From Streptomyces melanogenes (GTDB lineage Bacteria > Actinomycetota > Actinomycetes > Streptomycetales > Streptomycetaceae), in assembly GCF_014649795.1 (NCBI RefSeq), contig NZ_BMTS01000027.1, positions 1 to 64,000 of the forward strand: 64,000 nt of DNA, in the 5' to 3' direction. Made by a program: the position numbers and the translations under genes. Position 1 is the stretch's first letter, and every line of letters starts with the position of its first letter. This document shows, piece after piece, positions 55,061 to 64,000 of the stretch. Under the pieces are notes generated by a model. It was not told where the DNA came from, did not search any database, and saw only the letters and a program-made list of their open reading frames with translations.

Positions 55061-56281
55061 TTAAGGAGCAGGGGGGACCCCCATCACCCCGAGCACCCCG
55101 AGCGCCCGCCGGGCCACCTCGCGGCCGATCGGCAGGGACGCCGTGGCCGCCGGGGACGGGGCGTTCAGGACGTGGATCGTGCGGGGGGCCTCGCGGATCA
55201 GGAAGTCGTCGACCAGGGTGCCGTCGCGCAGCACCGCCTGCGCGCGCACCCCCGACGGCGCCGGGTGGAGGTCCGCCTCCTCGACCGCGGGCAGCAGCCG
55301 CCGCACCGCCTCCGTGAAGGCGCGGCGGGACAGCGAGCGGTGGATCTCGCCCGCCCCGTACCGCCAGTGGCGGCCCGCTATCCGCCAGGAGCCGGGCCAG
55401 GTCAGGGTCGCGGCCAGCTCGGCCGGGCGGACCGTGCGCCAGTCGTAGCCCTCGCGGGCCGCCGCCGGCACCGCGTTCGGCCCGACGTGGACGCCGCCGC
55501 CCACCCCTCGGGTCAGATGCACCCCGAGGAAGGGGAACGCCGGGTCCGGGACCGGATAGACCAGGCCCTTGACCAGACCGGGCCGCGCCAGGTCGTAGTA
55601 CTCGCCCCGGAACGGCACGATCCGCACCCCCTGGTCGTCCCCGGCGAGCCGTGCCACCCGGTCGCAGTGCAGCCCCGCGCAGTTCACCAGCGCCCGGGCC
55701 CGCAGCACCGCCCCGGTCGAGGTGAGCACCGCCACGCCGGTGTCGGGGCGGCGCGATATCCGCACCACCTCCGTCCCGTACCGGATCTCCGCGCCCGACA
55801 GCTCGCCCAGGCGGGCCGCCACCGCCGGGTAGTCGCACACGCCGGTCGTGCCGACGTGGATCGCGGCCAGGCCCCGGACCTCCGGCTCGTACTCCGCGAT
55901 CTGGGCGGGGCCCAGCTCGCGCACCGGGATCCCGTTCTCCCTGCCGCGCTGGACCAGCGCGTGCAGCCTCGGCAGCTCGGTGCGCTCGGTGGCCACGATC
56001 AGCTTGCCGGTCACCTCGTGCGGGATGCCCTGCTCGGCGCAGAACGCCACCATCTCGGCGGCGCCGCGCACCGCGTACCGCGCCTTCAGGGAGTCCGGGC
56101 GGTAGTAGATCCCGCTGTGGATCACGCCGCTGTTGCGGCCGGTCTGGTGGCGCGCCGGGCCGTCCTCCTTCTCCAGGACCGTCACCCGTGTGCCGGGAGC
56201 GGCCTGTGTCAGGGCATACGCCGTCGACAGACCGACGATCCCGCCGCCGATCACCAGCACGTCGCAGTCGAACCCGGTCAC
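55061..56281 (-). CDS. lhgO: L-2-hydroxyglutarate oxidase (FAD-dependent)
   Basis: 406 aa from the GTG at 56281, 7 nt after GGGAGG (an upstream GTG is nearly fused to that site). FAD-binding GxGxxG in DVLVIGGGIVGLSTAYALT and VTVLEKEDGPARHQTGRNSGVIHSGIYY, typical of LhgO, with FRGEYYDLA and a final SPAATASLPIGREVARR. It would oxidise L-2-hydroxyglutarate to 2-oxoglutarate at the membrane electron chain. No D-isomer enzyme or other glutarate gene is adjacent. Confidence 0.93.
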   Translation of the reverse strand: MTGFDCDVLVIGGGIVGLSTAYALTQAAPGTRVTVLEKEDGPARHQTGRNSGVIHSGIYYRPDSLKARYAVRGAAEMVAFCAEQGIPHEVTGKLIVATERTELPRLHALVQRGRENGIPVRELGPAQIAEYEPEVRGLAAIHVGTTGVCDYPAVAARLGELSGAEIRYGTEVVRISRRPDTGVAVLTSTGAVLRARALVNCAGLHCDRVARLAGDDQGVRIVPFRGEYYDLARPGLVKGLVYPVPDPAFPFLGVHLTRGVGGGVHVGPNAVPAAAREGYDWRTVRPAELAATLTWPGSWRIAGRHWRYGAGEIHRSLSRRAFTEAVRRLLPAVEEADLHPAPSGVRAQAVLRDGTLVDDFLIREAPRTIHVLNAPSPAATASLPIGREVARRALGVLGVMGVPPAP

Positions 56282-56350
56282 CCGCACACCTCCCACCCGA
56301 ATAGTGCACTGGCCCACTGACAATGCCCGTAAACCCGTGGGGGAAGTGAT

Positions 56351-57766
56351 CTATGCCGGGGCGACCAGGAGCGGCCGTGCCCGTTCCCGGAGCTCGACGA
56401 CGCGGGGCTCGTCCCCGTACGGCTCCAGGCGGTGCAGCAGGTCCCTCACGTACTCGGTGGTGCGCGCCGAGGAGATGCGTCCGGCGACCTCCACCGCGCG
56501 CGTGCCCGCCGCGCACGCCGCGTCCAGATTGCCCGACTCCAGCTCGGCCACCGCCGACACCACGAGCCGCAGGCCGTGGGAGCGCACGAACTCCTCGGTC
56601 GGCCGGGACAGCGCCTGCTCGGTGAAGCGGCGCACCTGGCGCGGGGCCTTCAGGTCGCGGTAGCACTCGGCCGCGTCCGCCGCGAAGCGGTCGTACGAGT
56701 AGAAGCCCAGCCAGGACGGGTCCGAGTCGCCGTCCCGGGAGCGCTCCAGCCAGGCCTCGGCTGCCTTGAGCGCGGCCCCGGCCGCCAGCGCGTCGCCCGC
56801 CTTCGCGTGCGCGCGTGCCTCGACGAGCCGGAAGAAGCTCATGGTGCGGGCGGTCGCCAGGCCCCGGTTGCGCTCGACGGCGGCCTGCGCCAGGTCCACG
56901 CCCTCGTCGGCGAAGCCCCGGTAGGTGGCCTGGAGCGACATCGAGGCCAGCACATAGCCGCCCAGCGGCACGTCGGCCGCCGCGCGGGCCAGGCGCAGCG
57001 CCTGGATGTAGTAGCGCTGGGCGGCCTCTTGCTGGCCGGTGTCGAAGGCCATCCAGCCGGCCAGTCTGGTCAGTTCGGCCGTCGCGCCGAACAGGCCCCG
57101 GCCGACCTCGTCGGAGTACGAGCCGAGCAGCAGCGGCGCCGCGTCCACCCGTAAGCACTCGGGAACCATCGACGAACGCCAGTCCCCGCCCCCGTACTTG
57201 GAGTCCCAGCGGCGCGCGTCCTCCGCCGCCTCGCGCAGTTTGGCCACATCGCTGTGGCCGACCTTCAGCGGTGTCCCGGCCGCCCCGTCGTGGTCGCGTG
57301 CGACCGACGAGTCGGCGGGGGTTATGAGCCAGCGCGAGGCGGGGGTCGCGTACGCGGTGACCGCGAAGGATCCGGCCAGCGACTGCCAGATGCCGCCGCC
57401 CGCCCGCCGTCCGGCCAGATCGAGCCGGTAGAGCTCGGTCGCCGAGCGGACCGCCTCGCCCACGTCGCGCGGGAACGCCAGACCGACCTCCGGCGCCGGG
57501 TCGGCGTCGGCGAGCCCGATCTCGTGCAGCGGCACCGGGCGGCCCAGCTTGGCGCCGATGGCCGCCGCGATCAGATGGGGCGCGGCGCCTTGGGGCACCA
57601 TGCCCTTGGAGACCCAGCGGGCCACCGACGTCTTGTCGTAGCGAAGCGTCAGTCCGCGCTGAGCCCCGAGGTCGTTGACCCGTCGTGCGAGTCCGGCATT
57701 GCTGATTCCCGCGAGGGCGAGAACGGTGCCGAGCTTCTCGTTCGGCCCGCGTTGCTCCCTGGACAT
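56351..57766 (-). CDS. NsdA-like regulator with TPR-type repeats
   Basis: 471 aa from the ATG at 57766, after GAGGGG. The N-terminus has a DNA-binding-like segment (LGTVLALAGISNAGLARRVNDLG, TLRYDKTSVARWVSKGMVPQ). The remainder consists of helical repeats (GRGLFGATAELTRLAGWMAFDTGQQEAAQRYYIQALRLARAA, GLATARTMSFFRLVEARAHAKAGD). This design is that of the Streptomyces 'sporulation-associated' and NsdA regulators that affect development and antibiotic production; the match is from family memory. Divergent from the asparagine-synthase-like gene. Confidence 0.85.
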   Translation of the reverse strand: MSREQRGPNEKLGTVLALAGISNAGLARRVNDLGAQRGLTLRYDKTSVARWVSKGMVPQGAAPHLIAAAIGAKLGRPVPLHEIGLADADPAPEVGLAFPRDVGEAVRSATELYRLDLAGRRAGGGIWQSLAGSFAVTAYATPASRWLITPADSSVARDHDGAAGTPLKVGHSDVAKLREAAEDARRWDSKYGGGDWRSSMVPECLRVDAAPLLLGSYSDEVGRGLFGATAELTRLAGWMAFDTGQQEAAQRYYIQALRLARAAADVPLGGYVLASMSLQATYRGFADEGVDLAQAAVERNRGLATARTMSFFRLVEARAHAKAGDALAAGAALKAAEAWLERSRDGDSDPSWLGFYSYDRFAADAAECYRDLKAPRQVRRFTEQALSRPTEEFVRSHGLRLVVSAVAELESGNLDAACAAGTRAVEVAGRISSARTTEYVRDLLHRLEPYGDEPRVVELRERARPLLVAPA

Positions 57767-58490
57767 GCGCCACCCCTCGACACAGACGGCGTCCCCCGGG
57801 GCCGCGCCCCGGGTCCGTCCGGCCGCACAATCGTGTGGCCGAGCCCCCAGGAATATGCCGCCCGCGGAGAACAGCAGTACACCCAGCGTAGTTCGCCGCA
57901 TCCCGACCGTTAAGAGGCGGTGTTCCGGATGGCGAGATTGTTTTCCGTACGGACGAGTTCGGGCGCCGCTCGTGTGCTCCGGGTGTGTGGCCGTGCGCGG
58001 TGCGTGCGCTCTGGCCCGCGCGGAGCGGGGAGCGCTTCCATGTCAGGTGCGTGGGTCGGCCCGCTGAACTGGATCCAGTGGGCTGGGGGACACCGTCGCC
58101 TCAATCCCCGCGGGCGGCGGACCGGTCCGGGAGGCGGACAGCGCCTCCCGGACTGTGGGTCTTCTCCGCCGGCTTCACTGCCGGTTTCATGCCCGCTTCG
58201 GGGCGTCCGCCACGCGCGCCCGGGGTGAAGTTGGCCGAAAACCGACGGTCCCGCACCGCTCGGAAACGTCGCTTCCGACCGCCCGAAGGGCTGTCAATCG
58301 GCCATCCGCGGGGGCGCGTTCACTTTTTGCGCGCGCTACCCCGAGGCCCCTCTCGTACGCCATTGTCATGGCAGCATGGTCCCGAGCGCCCTCAGCACCG
58401 CACGGACACACCCCGCCGTACGTCCGCGTACGGCCGGTCCCGGTTCTGTCGGCGCGTGCGACGGGTTGTCCACAGGCTGTGGAGGCGGCG
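57767..58490. other. 724-bp intergenic region without a recognisable gene
   Basis: Both flanking genes start outward from here, so it must hold two promoters and possibly long leaders. Open frames in it have no conserved look or ribosome sites. An AT-richer patch TTCACTTTTTGCGCGC lies near 58319. No repeat of note was seen. Confidence 0.4.
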
Positions 58491-60602
58491 ATGCGGTGGC
58501 TGGTGGGCTGGAGCAGTGTCGCCGCGAGGTTCGGTGCCGTGGGGACGGCCGGTGCCGTGGGTGCGCCCGAGGAGGGGCGCACGGTCCACCCCGTCGGCTC
58601 CCAGCTGCTGTGGGGCGACCCCGACCCGCTCTGGGCGGTCGGCGACTGGCGGCCCGACGAGATCCGCGTGGTCAGCGTGGGGGCGGACACCCGGCTCGCG
58701 GTGCTCGGCTGCTGCGCCGCCAGTGACGAGGAGCTGCGGGTAGGGCTGTTCGCGGCACGCGGGGGCGCACTGCGGCACCTTTCGGCGTGGCCGGGCAGCT
58801 ATACGGCGGTTGCCCAGGTCGGCCGCAGGGTCACTGTCGTCGGCGACCTGGCCGGCGCACGTCCCGTCTTCTACACGCCGTGGGCGACGGGTACCGCCTA
58901 CGCCACGGCCGCCCTGCCGCTCGCCGACCTCATCGAAGCCCAGCTGGACATCGGCCACTTGGCGGCGCTGCTCGCCTGCCCGGACGTACCCGAGGCGCTC
59001 GGCGACTCGACCCCCTACGCGGGAGTGCGGCGCATCCCGCCCGGCCACGCACTGGTGCTGCGGGAGGGCTCGCGGGAGATCACCGGCTACGAACCGGTCG
59101 CCTCGCTCGCCGTCGCCGCGGCCCAGGTGGACGAGGAGAGCGCGGTGAACGGCGTACGGGAAGCGCTGGTCGCGGCCGTACGGGCCAGGCTCACCGCGCC
59201 GCGCCACGCCCCCGAGACGCTGCCGCAGGACCCCGGGCCCGTCCCCGGCATGGGCCCCGCCGAGCGGCGCGCCGCGCGCGGGGGCCCGGCGCCCGGCATC
59301 GGCGCCGACCTCTCCGGCGGCCCGGCCTCGGCGACCCTCGCCTTGCTCGCGGCCGGGCTGCCCGGCAACCCCGGCACGGTGCTCGGCCACGGCACCGGCG
59401 CGGGCGAACGGCTCCTCGCGGTCACCTTCAACGACCTCGCCGTACCGGGCCGCAAGGGCGAGGCCGAGCTGGAGCGGGCCGGGGCGATCGCGGCCAACCC
59501 GCGGCTGCACCACGTGGTGGTGGCGGGCGACGAGGAGGCCCTGCCGTACGCGGAGCTGGCAGGCCCGCTCACCGACGAGCCGGGCCCTTCGCTGGTCATC
59601 GCCGAACGCCACCGCCGCCGGCTCGCGTCGGGCAGCGCGGACCACTTCACGGGGAGCGGAGCGCGCCAGGTGCTGGACGCGCATCCAGCCCGCCTGGCCG
59701 ACTTGCTGATGGACCGTCAGCGTCGCTACCTCCTCCGCCCGGCCGCGGCACTCGCCAAGGCGGGCGGCCCCTCGGCGCACTCCCTCTTCGTGCCGCTCAC
59801 GGTGTACCGGGCGGCGCGGAAGCTGGCGCGCACGCCGTACCGGACGGGCATCGAGTCGGCGGCCGAACGGCTGCGCCGCGACGCGGACTTGGCCGTCGCG
59901 GAGGCGGAGAGCCCGCTGGACGCCTCGCTCGCGTCCCTGGCCTGGACGCGGCCCGGCCCCGCCGCGCGCTGGCTCACCGGGGAGGCGCTGGCTGAAGTAT
60001 CGATCCGGCTGATGGCGTCGGCGACGCGCCCGGCGACGGTGCTGCGGCCCGGCGAGGCACGGGCGCGGGCCGCGCTCGCCCGGTACGCCGCCGACCACCG
60101 CGTCCTGGAGCAGGCCGCCGAGATCCGCAGCCAGCGGCTGCACGCGCCGTTCCTGGACAACCAGGTGGTACGGGCGTGCCGTGCCCTGCCCGAGGCGGTG
60201 CGGGTGCAGCCGGGGGCCCGGGCGGCGATCCTGCGGACGGTGCTGGCGGGTTCGGGGGTCCGCGACCTCCCCGCGGGCTGGGGCGCTCCGTCCCACGCCT
60301 CCTCGTCTGCGGCGGTCCGGGCGGGCCTGCGCCGAGCGATCGACCCGCTGATCGCGCTGTTCGAGGCGCCGCTGCTGGCGGACGCGGGCCTGATCGAGGC
60401 GCGCACGGTCCGCCGAGCCCTGCGGGCGGCGGCCTCGGGCGAACGCCTCCCCCTGGACGGCCTGGCGGACCTGATCTCCACGGAACTGTGGCTCCGCCGC
60501 CTGTTGTCCCGCCGGGGAACGTGCTGGACGGGGACGGCGGCACCGAAGCAGCGGGCGGTGGCGGGCGGGGTGACGCCGTCGCGGCCGCCGTTGCGGGCGT
60601 AG
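58491..60602 (+). CDS. Asparagine-synthase-like protein, probably catalytically altered
   Basis: 703 aa from the ATG at 58491, 5 nt after GGAGG. The N-terminal ~200 residues have the glutaminase-type fold (GSQLLWGDPDPLWAVGDWRPDEIRVV, ALRHLSAWPGSYTAVAQVGRRVTVVGDLAGARPVFYT), but the protein starts MRWLVGW, lacking the nucleophile Cys2. The synthetase domain has IGADLSGGPASATLALLAAG in place of the usual SGGxDS PPi loop, the DS being replaced, and ends with HAPFLDNQVVRACRALPEAVR as in asparagine synthases. No lasso-peptide precursor or protease is near. Conserved in this chromosomal setting in other streptomycetes as I recall; role unknown. Confidence 0.85.
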   Translation: MRWLVGWSSVAARFGAVGTAGAVGAPEEGRTVHPVGSQLLWGDPDPLWAVGDWRPDEIRVVSVGADTRLAVLGCCAASDEELRVGLFAARGGALRHLSAWPGSYTAVAQVGRRVTVVGDLAGARPVFYTPWATGTAYATAALPLADLIEAQLDIGHLAALLACPDVPEALGDSTPYAGVRRIPPGHALVLREGSREITGYEPVASLAVAAAQVDEESAVNGVREALVAAVRARLTAPRHAPETLPQDPGPVPGMGPAERRAARGGPAPGIGADLSGGPASATLALLAAGLPGNPGTVLGHGTGAGERLLAVTFNDLAVPGRKGEAELERAGAIAANPRLHHVVVAGDEEALPYAELAGPLTDEPGPSLVIAERHRRRLASGSADHFTGSGARQVLDAHPARLADLLMDRQRRYLLRPAAALAKAGGPSAHSLFVPLTVYRAARKLARTPYRTGIESAAERLRRDADLAVAEAESPLDASLASLAWTRPGPAARWLTGEALAEVSIRLMASATRPATVLRPGEARARAALARYAADHRVLEQAAEIRSQRLHAPFLDNQVVRACRALPEAVRVQPGARAAILRTVLAGSGVRDLPAGWGAPSHASSSAAVRAGLRRAIDPLIALFEAPLLADAGLIEARTVRRALRAAASGERLPLDGLADLISTELWLRRLLSRRGTCWTGTAAPKQRAVAGGVTPSRPPLRA

Positions 60603-60611
60603 CCCGTGTGT

Positions 60612-60752
60612 GTCTGCGAGCCGGTGGTGGGCTGGTCGCGCAGTTCCCCGCGCCCCTAGAAGCGCCCCTTCGGGCCGGCCCGGGGATTGTCGCGCAGCGG
60701 CATCTAAGGGGCGCGGGGAACTGCGCGAGCAACCCACCGCCGGCCCGCAGAC
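60612..60752. repeat. Long imperfect palindrome of the Streptomyces intergenic type
   Basis: 60612-60657 and 60707-60752 are ~46-nt inverted arms with a few mismatches (core CGCGCAGTTCCCCGCGCCCCT and its complement), with a shorter GC-rich stem between. This core sequence recurs between genes in many Streptomyces genomes and probably ends transcription in both directions. It is the main content of the gap 60603-60846. Confidence 0.85.
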
Positions 60753-60846
60753 GAAGCACCCGGCCGCCCGCCCAGGGCTTACGGGAAGGGGCGGGGTGGG
60801 GAAAAAGCCCGCCGCAGGCGGAGTGAGGCCGAGACACAATGACCCC

Positions 60847-63800
60847 GTGCGGTACAGAATCCTGGGCGCCACCGAGGCGCAAGACGAGCACGGCCAAAAC
60901 GTCCCCCTCGGGGGACCCCGGCTGCGCGCCCTCCTCACCGCCCTCGCGGCAAGAGCCGACCGCCACACCCCCGTAACCCCCACCACCCTCATCGACGAGA
61001 TCTGGCCCGAAGACCCCCCGCACGACGCCCCCGCCGCCCTCCAGGCCCTCATCGGCCGCCTACGCCGAACCATCGGCCGCGACGCCGTCGCCTCAGAGCC
61101 CGGCGGCTACCGCCTCACCGTCGACGCCCCGCACGACATCGACCTGTTCGCGTTCGAGCAACGCCTGGCCACCGGCACGCGCCAGCTGGACGACGGCGAC
61201 CCCGACACCGCCGCCGAAACCCTCCGCACCGCCCTCGCCCTGTGGCGCGGCCCCGCCCTGGCCGACCTCCCCGACCGGGAGTCGGCGGCCGCGGGCCCGA
61301 ACGCCCAGCACCTCACCGCACGCCGCACCCGCATCGAGGCCGACCTGCGCCGAGGCGCCACCGCCCACCTCCCCGCCGAGCTCACCGCGCTGATCGAGAC
61401 CCACCCGTACGACGAACCCCTCCACGCCCAGCTGATCCGCGCCCTGCGGGCCGAGGGGCGTACGGCCGACGCGCTCCTGGCGTACGAGAGCGCCCGTCGC
61501 ACCCTCGCCGACGCCCTCGGCGCCGACCCGGGCCCGGAGCTGGCCGCACTGCACCAGGAGCTGCTCAACCCCGTACCGCAGGAGGCGGCCGGCAACCTCC
61601 GCCCCCGCCTCACCTCCTTCGTCGGCCGCGAACCCGAACTCGAAGCCATCCGGCAGGACTTGGCGGCCCACCGTCTCGTCACGCTCACCGGCCCCGGCGG
61701 CTCCGGCAAGACGCGCCTTGCCGAGGAGTCCGTCGCGCACACCCCCGCCTGGCTCGTGGAGCTCGCGCCGCTCGACCACCCGGACGCCGTCCCCGGCGCC
61801 GTCGTCTCCGCGCTCGGGCTGCGCGAGACCACCCTGCTCGGACGGGACGGGCAGCCGCACCAGGACGACCCGGTCGCCCGGCTCGTCGACCACTTCGCCG
61901 CCGCCCCCACCCTCCTCGTCCTCGACAACTGCGAGCACGTCATCGACGCCGCCGCCCGCCTCGCCGAGACGCTGCTGACGCGCTGCCCGGCGCTGCGGAT
62001 CCTCGCCACCAGCCGCGAACCGCTGGGCGTGCCCGGTGAGCGGGTCCGGCCGGTCGAGCCGCTGCCGCCCGACCCCGCGCACCGCCTCTTCGCCGAGCGC
62101 GCCCGTACCGTACGACCCGACTTCGACCCGGCCGACGACCCCGAGGCGATCGACGAGATCTGCCGGCGGCTCGACGGGCTGCCGCTGGCGATCGAACTGG
62201 CCGCCGCCCGGCTGCGGCTGCTCGGCCCGCGCCAGATCGCGGACCGGCTCGACGACCGGTTCCGCCTGCTGACCAGCGGCAGCCGGACCGTACTGCCCCG
62301 GCAGCAGACCCTGCGCGCGGTCGTCGACTGGTCCTGGGACCTGCTCGACGAGCGCGAGCGCGCGGTGCTGCGCCGCGCCTCCGTCTTCGCCGGCGGCTGG
62401 GACCTGGCCGCCGCCCAGGCCGTCTGCGGCTCGACCGACGACCTGGCGGCCCTGGTCGACAAGTCCCTGGTCGTGGCAGCCCCCGACCCGGACACGGGCG
62501 GGATGCGCTACCGGATGCTGGAGACCATCCACGAGTACGCCGCCGAGCGCGCGGCCGAGACCCCGCGCCTGCTCGACGAGGCCGCCCGCGCCCACACCGC
62601 GTACTACCGCGAACTGGCCCAGGAGGCCGACCCGTTGCTGCGCTCGCGCGACCAGCTGGTCTGGATCCGCCGCGTCGAGCGCGAGCTGGACAACATCCGC
62701 GCCGCCCTGCACCGCGTCACCACCACCGCCCCCGACCCCGCCGAGGCCCGCGAGATCGCCCTCGTCATGGGCTGGTTCTGGTGGCTGCGCAACTACCGCG
62801 GCGAAGGGGTGGCCTGGGTCGACCGCGTCCTCGGCCTGGAGGACGGGGCCGAGCCCGGCCCCGACGACCCCCGCTACTGGCCCTGCATGCGGCTCGGCCT
62901 GCTGCGGATCTTCCTGCTGGAGGAGTCCGGCCGGGCCGACCGGCTGCGTACGCCCGAGATCCTGGCCGAGATGGAGCGGCTGCGCGACGCGTTCGCGGGC
63001 GGCGGCCCGGAGGCGGCGCGCTTCCCCGGGCTGCTCTGGCCGTTCGCCGTCTTCCTCACCCACACGGCCGGCCAGGTGCGCGACTCCGTGGACGCCGTGG
63101 TCGCCAACTGCCGTACGTACGGCGGTGAATGGGAGGTCGGCGTCAGCCTCATGTTCCGTACGCACATGGTCATCGACATGCCCGGCGGCGTCTGGGACGT
63201 CGACGCCGACCTCGCGGAGCTGCGGGAGCTGGGCCGCCGCGTCGGCGACCGCTGGATGCGCGCCCAGGTCGCCGGCGCCGCCGGGGAGGCGGCGATGATG
63301 CGCGGCCTGCCCGCGCGGGCACTGCCGGAGTACGAGGAGGCCCTGGGCCTGGCCCGCGAGGTGGGCGCGCACGCCGAGGCCCCGTTCCTGCTGTCCCGCC
63401 TGGCGGAACTCACGTACCGAGCAGGCGACTTGGAAGGCGCGGCCAAGGTCCTGGACGAGGCGGCGGCGGAGGCCGCCCGCTACAACGTCTACGACACCGC
63501 CGCCTACATCCACTACCTTCGCGCCTGCATGGCCCTGGACACGGGCGACACCGCCACCGCGCGCGCCGAGTGCGACGCCGCCACGATGGAGACCGCCCGC
63601 AGCACCCCGCCACCGCACTTCACCGCGATCCTTCAGGGCCTCCAGGCCCGCGTCGCGGCGGCCGAGTCGGGCCCGGAGATCGGCGTACGCGGCCTGGCCA
63701 AGGCCCTGCGCACCGCCATCGCGGCGGACTGCGCGGAAATCCTGCTGGCCCATTTCGCGGAGGGCGCGGCCCAACTCCTGCCGGAGCTGGGTGAGGCGGG

Positions 63801-64000
63801 CATGGCGGTACGGGTGCTGGCGGCGGCGGAGACCTGGCGGGCGGGAATCCCCCTGTGGATCCCGGACCGCACGGCCTTGGAGAACCTCCGCACCCGCTTG
63901 CGAGCCGAACTCGGTGCGGAGCGGTACGAGGAGGAGCGAGCGGAGGGGGCGGGGCTCAGCACGGGGGAGGTGGCGGAGCTGCTGGAGGGGGCGTTCGCCC
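60847..64000 (+). CDS. AfsR/SARP-type BTAD-NB-ARC regulator, C-terminus beyond window
   Basis: Opens with GTG (VRYRILGATEAQDEHGQ) and stays open to the window end, over 1050 codons. Order: winged-helix DNA-binding domain (~1-90; LRALLTALAARADRHTPV, PAALQALIGRLRRTIGRDAV, PGGYRL); BTAD (~95-240; DIDLFAFEQRLATG, HPYDEPLHAQLIRALRAEGRTADALLAYESARRTLADALGADPGPEL); NB-ARC-type ATPase (~255-560) with Walker A LTGPGGSGKTRLAEE, Walker B TLLVLDNCEHV and GLPLAIELAAARL; then TPR-like repeats. Such proteins activate secondary-metabolite genes; no biosynthetic cluster is within reach on this side. Confidence 0.92.
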   Translation, partial: MRYRILGATEAQDEHGQNVPLGGPRLRALLTALAARADRHTPVTPTTLIDEIWPEDPPHDAPAALQALIGRLRRTIGRDAVASEPGGYRLTVDAPHDIDLFAFEQRLATGTRQLDDGDPDTAAETLRTALALWRGPALADLPDRESAAAGPNAQHLTARRTRIEADLRRGATAHLPAELTALIETHPYDEPLHAQLIRALRAEGRTADALLAYESARRTLADALGADPGPELAALHQELLNPVPQEAAGNLRPRLTSFVGREPELEAIRQDLAAHRLVTLTGPGGSGKTRLAEESVAHTPAWLVELAPLDHPDAVPGAVVSALGLRETTLLGRDGQPHQDDPVARLVDHFAAAPTLLVLDNCEHVIDAAARLAETLLTRCPALRILATSREPLGVPGERVRPVEPLPPDPAHRLFAERARTVRPDFDPADDPEAIDEICRRLDGLPLAIELAAARLRLLGPRQIADRLDDRFRLLTSGSRTVLPRQQTLRAVVDWSWDLLDERERAVLRRASVFAGGWDLAAAQAVCGSTDDLAALVDKSLVVAAPDPDTGGMRYRMLETIHEYAAERAAETPRLLDEAARAHTAYYRELAQEADPLLRSRDQLVWIRRVERELDNIRAALHRVTTTAPDPAEAREIALVMGWFWWLRNYRGEGVAWVDRVLGLEDGAEPGPDDPRYWPCMRLGLLRIFLLEESGRADRLRTPEILAEMERLRDAFAGGGPEAARFPGLLWPFAVFLTHTAGQVRDSVDAVVANCRTYGGEWEVGVSLMFRTHMVIDMPGGVWDVDADLAELRELGRRVGDRWMRAQVAGAAGEAAMMRGLPARALPEYEEALGLAREVGAHAEAPFLLSRLAELTYRAGDLEGAAKVLDEAAAEAARYNVYDTAAYIHYLRACMALDTGDTATARAECDAATMETARSTPPPHFTAILQGLQARVAAAESGPEIGVRGLAKALRTAIAADCAEILLAHFAEGAAQLLPELGEAGMAVRVLAAAETWRAGIPLWIPDRTALENLRTRLRAELGAERYEEERAEGAGLSTGEVAELLEGAFA

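Noticed and set aside
55041..57830. Minus-strand 929-aa frame spanning lhgO and the NsdA-like gene
   Set aside because: It is out of frame with both recognised proteins and has no motif.
58491..60602. Lasso-peptide cyclase
   Set aside because: No precursor peptide, RRE protein or transglutaminase-like protease beside it, and the ATP-loop residues are altered.
1..64000. CRISPR arrays or rRNA operons
   Set aside because: No regularly spaced repeats and no rRNA sequence were seen; the only arrays are coding repeats and the 13-bp cluster.

Overview
The window is chromosomal DNA from a Streptomyces or close relative. Evidence: very high GC with G/C-biased third codon positions, many GTG starts with GTGA or ATGA stop/start overlaps, tRNA genes without encoded CCA, a c-di-AMP (ydaO-type) riboswitch before a cell-wall hydrolase, BTAD/AfsR-type and XRE-TPR regulators, and intergenic palindromes typical of the genus. 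Two integrated elements interrupt a conserved backbone.

Region A (1 to ~7956) is a prophage-like or phage-satellite element. From left to right it holds the 5' end of an IS630-type transposase at the edge, a chain of five translationally coupled mini-genes facing an XRE-TPR regulator, an HNH endonuclease, an unknown 180-aa protein containing a DnaK-like peptide, then a minus-strand HNH / HK97-type capsid / scaffold-like / small-protein cluster, a 90-nt near-perfect hairpin, and a large serine integrase. The right end sits against the last 21 codons of a host metallopeptidase gene, which marks the probable attachment site.

Region B (8019 to 17091) is backbone: a split crcB fluoride-channel pair, a proline-rich lipoprotein, a DEAD-box RNA helicase with an arginine/glycine-rich repeat tail, a secreted propeller/FG-GAP protein, an amino-acid permease whose start codon lies in a hairpin, and tRNA-Lys.

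Region C (17050 to 44275) is a 27.2-kb integrative mobilizable element in tRNA-Lys, bounded by 46-bp direct repeats. Left to right: tyrosine integrase, XRE repressor, Xis-like protein, DUF3631 ATPase, a 13-bp repeat array, a DUF2637 membrane protein, an oriT-like region, MobC and a relaxase. No TraB/FtsK translocase is present. The cargo has two parts. The first is a minus-strand operon of a MoaA-like radical SAM enzyme, a thymidylate-kinase-like protein, a phosphohexomutase-domain-I-like protein, an STM4013-like hydrolase and a Nudix hydrolase, with a divergent XRE regulator and a YfbR/HDDC2-like HD hydrolase. This is the best candidate for an undescribed system. The second is a 3567-aa RHS/YD polymorphic toxin with a Hint domain, a C-terminal HNH-like nuclease toxin and a SUFU-type immunity protein, preceded by two small membrane or secreted genes.

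Region D (44361 to 64000) is backbone again: VapBC just outside attR, an MmyB-like regulator, an orphan type III PKS, initiator tRNA-Met, a GNAT, a SpoIIE-type phosphatase, the riboswitch plus M23 peptidase, an aldo/keto reductase, PrsW, TrmB, LhgO, an NsdA-like TPR regulator, a degenerate asparagine-synthase homologue and an AfsR-like regulator cut by the window end.
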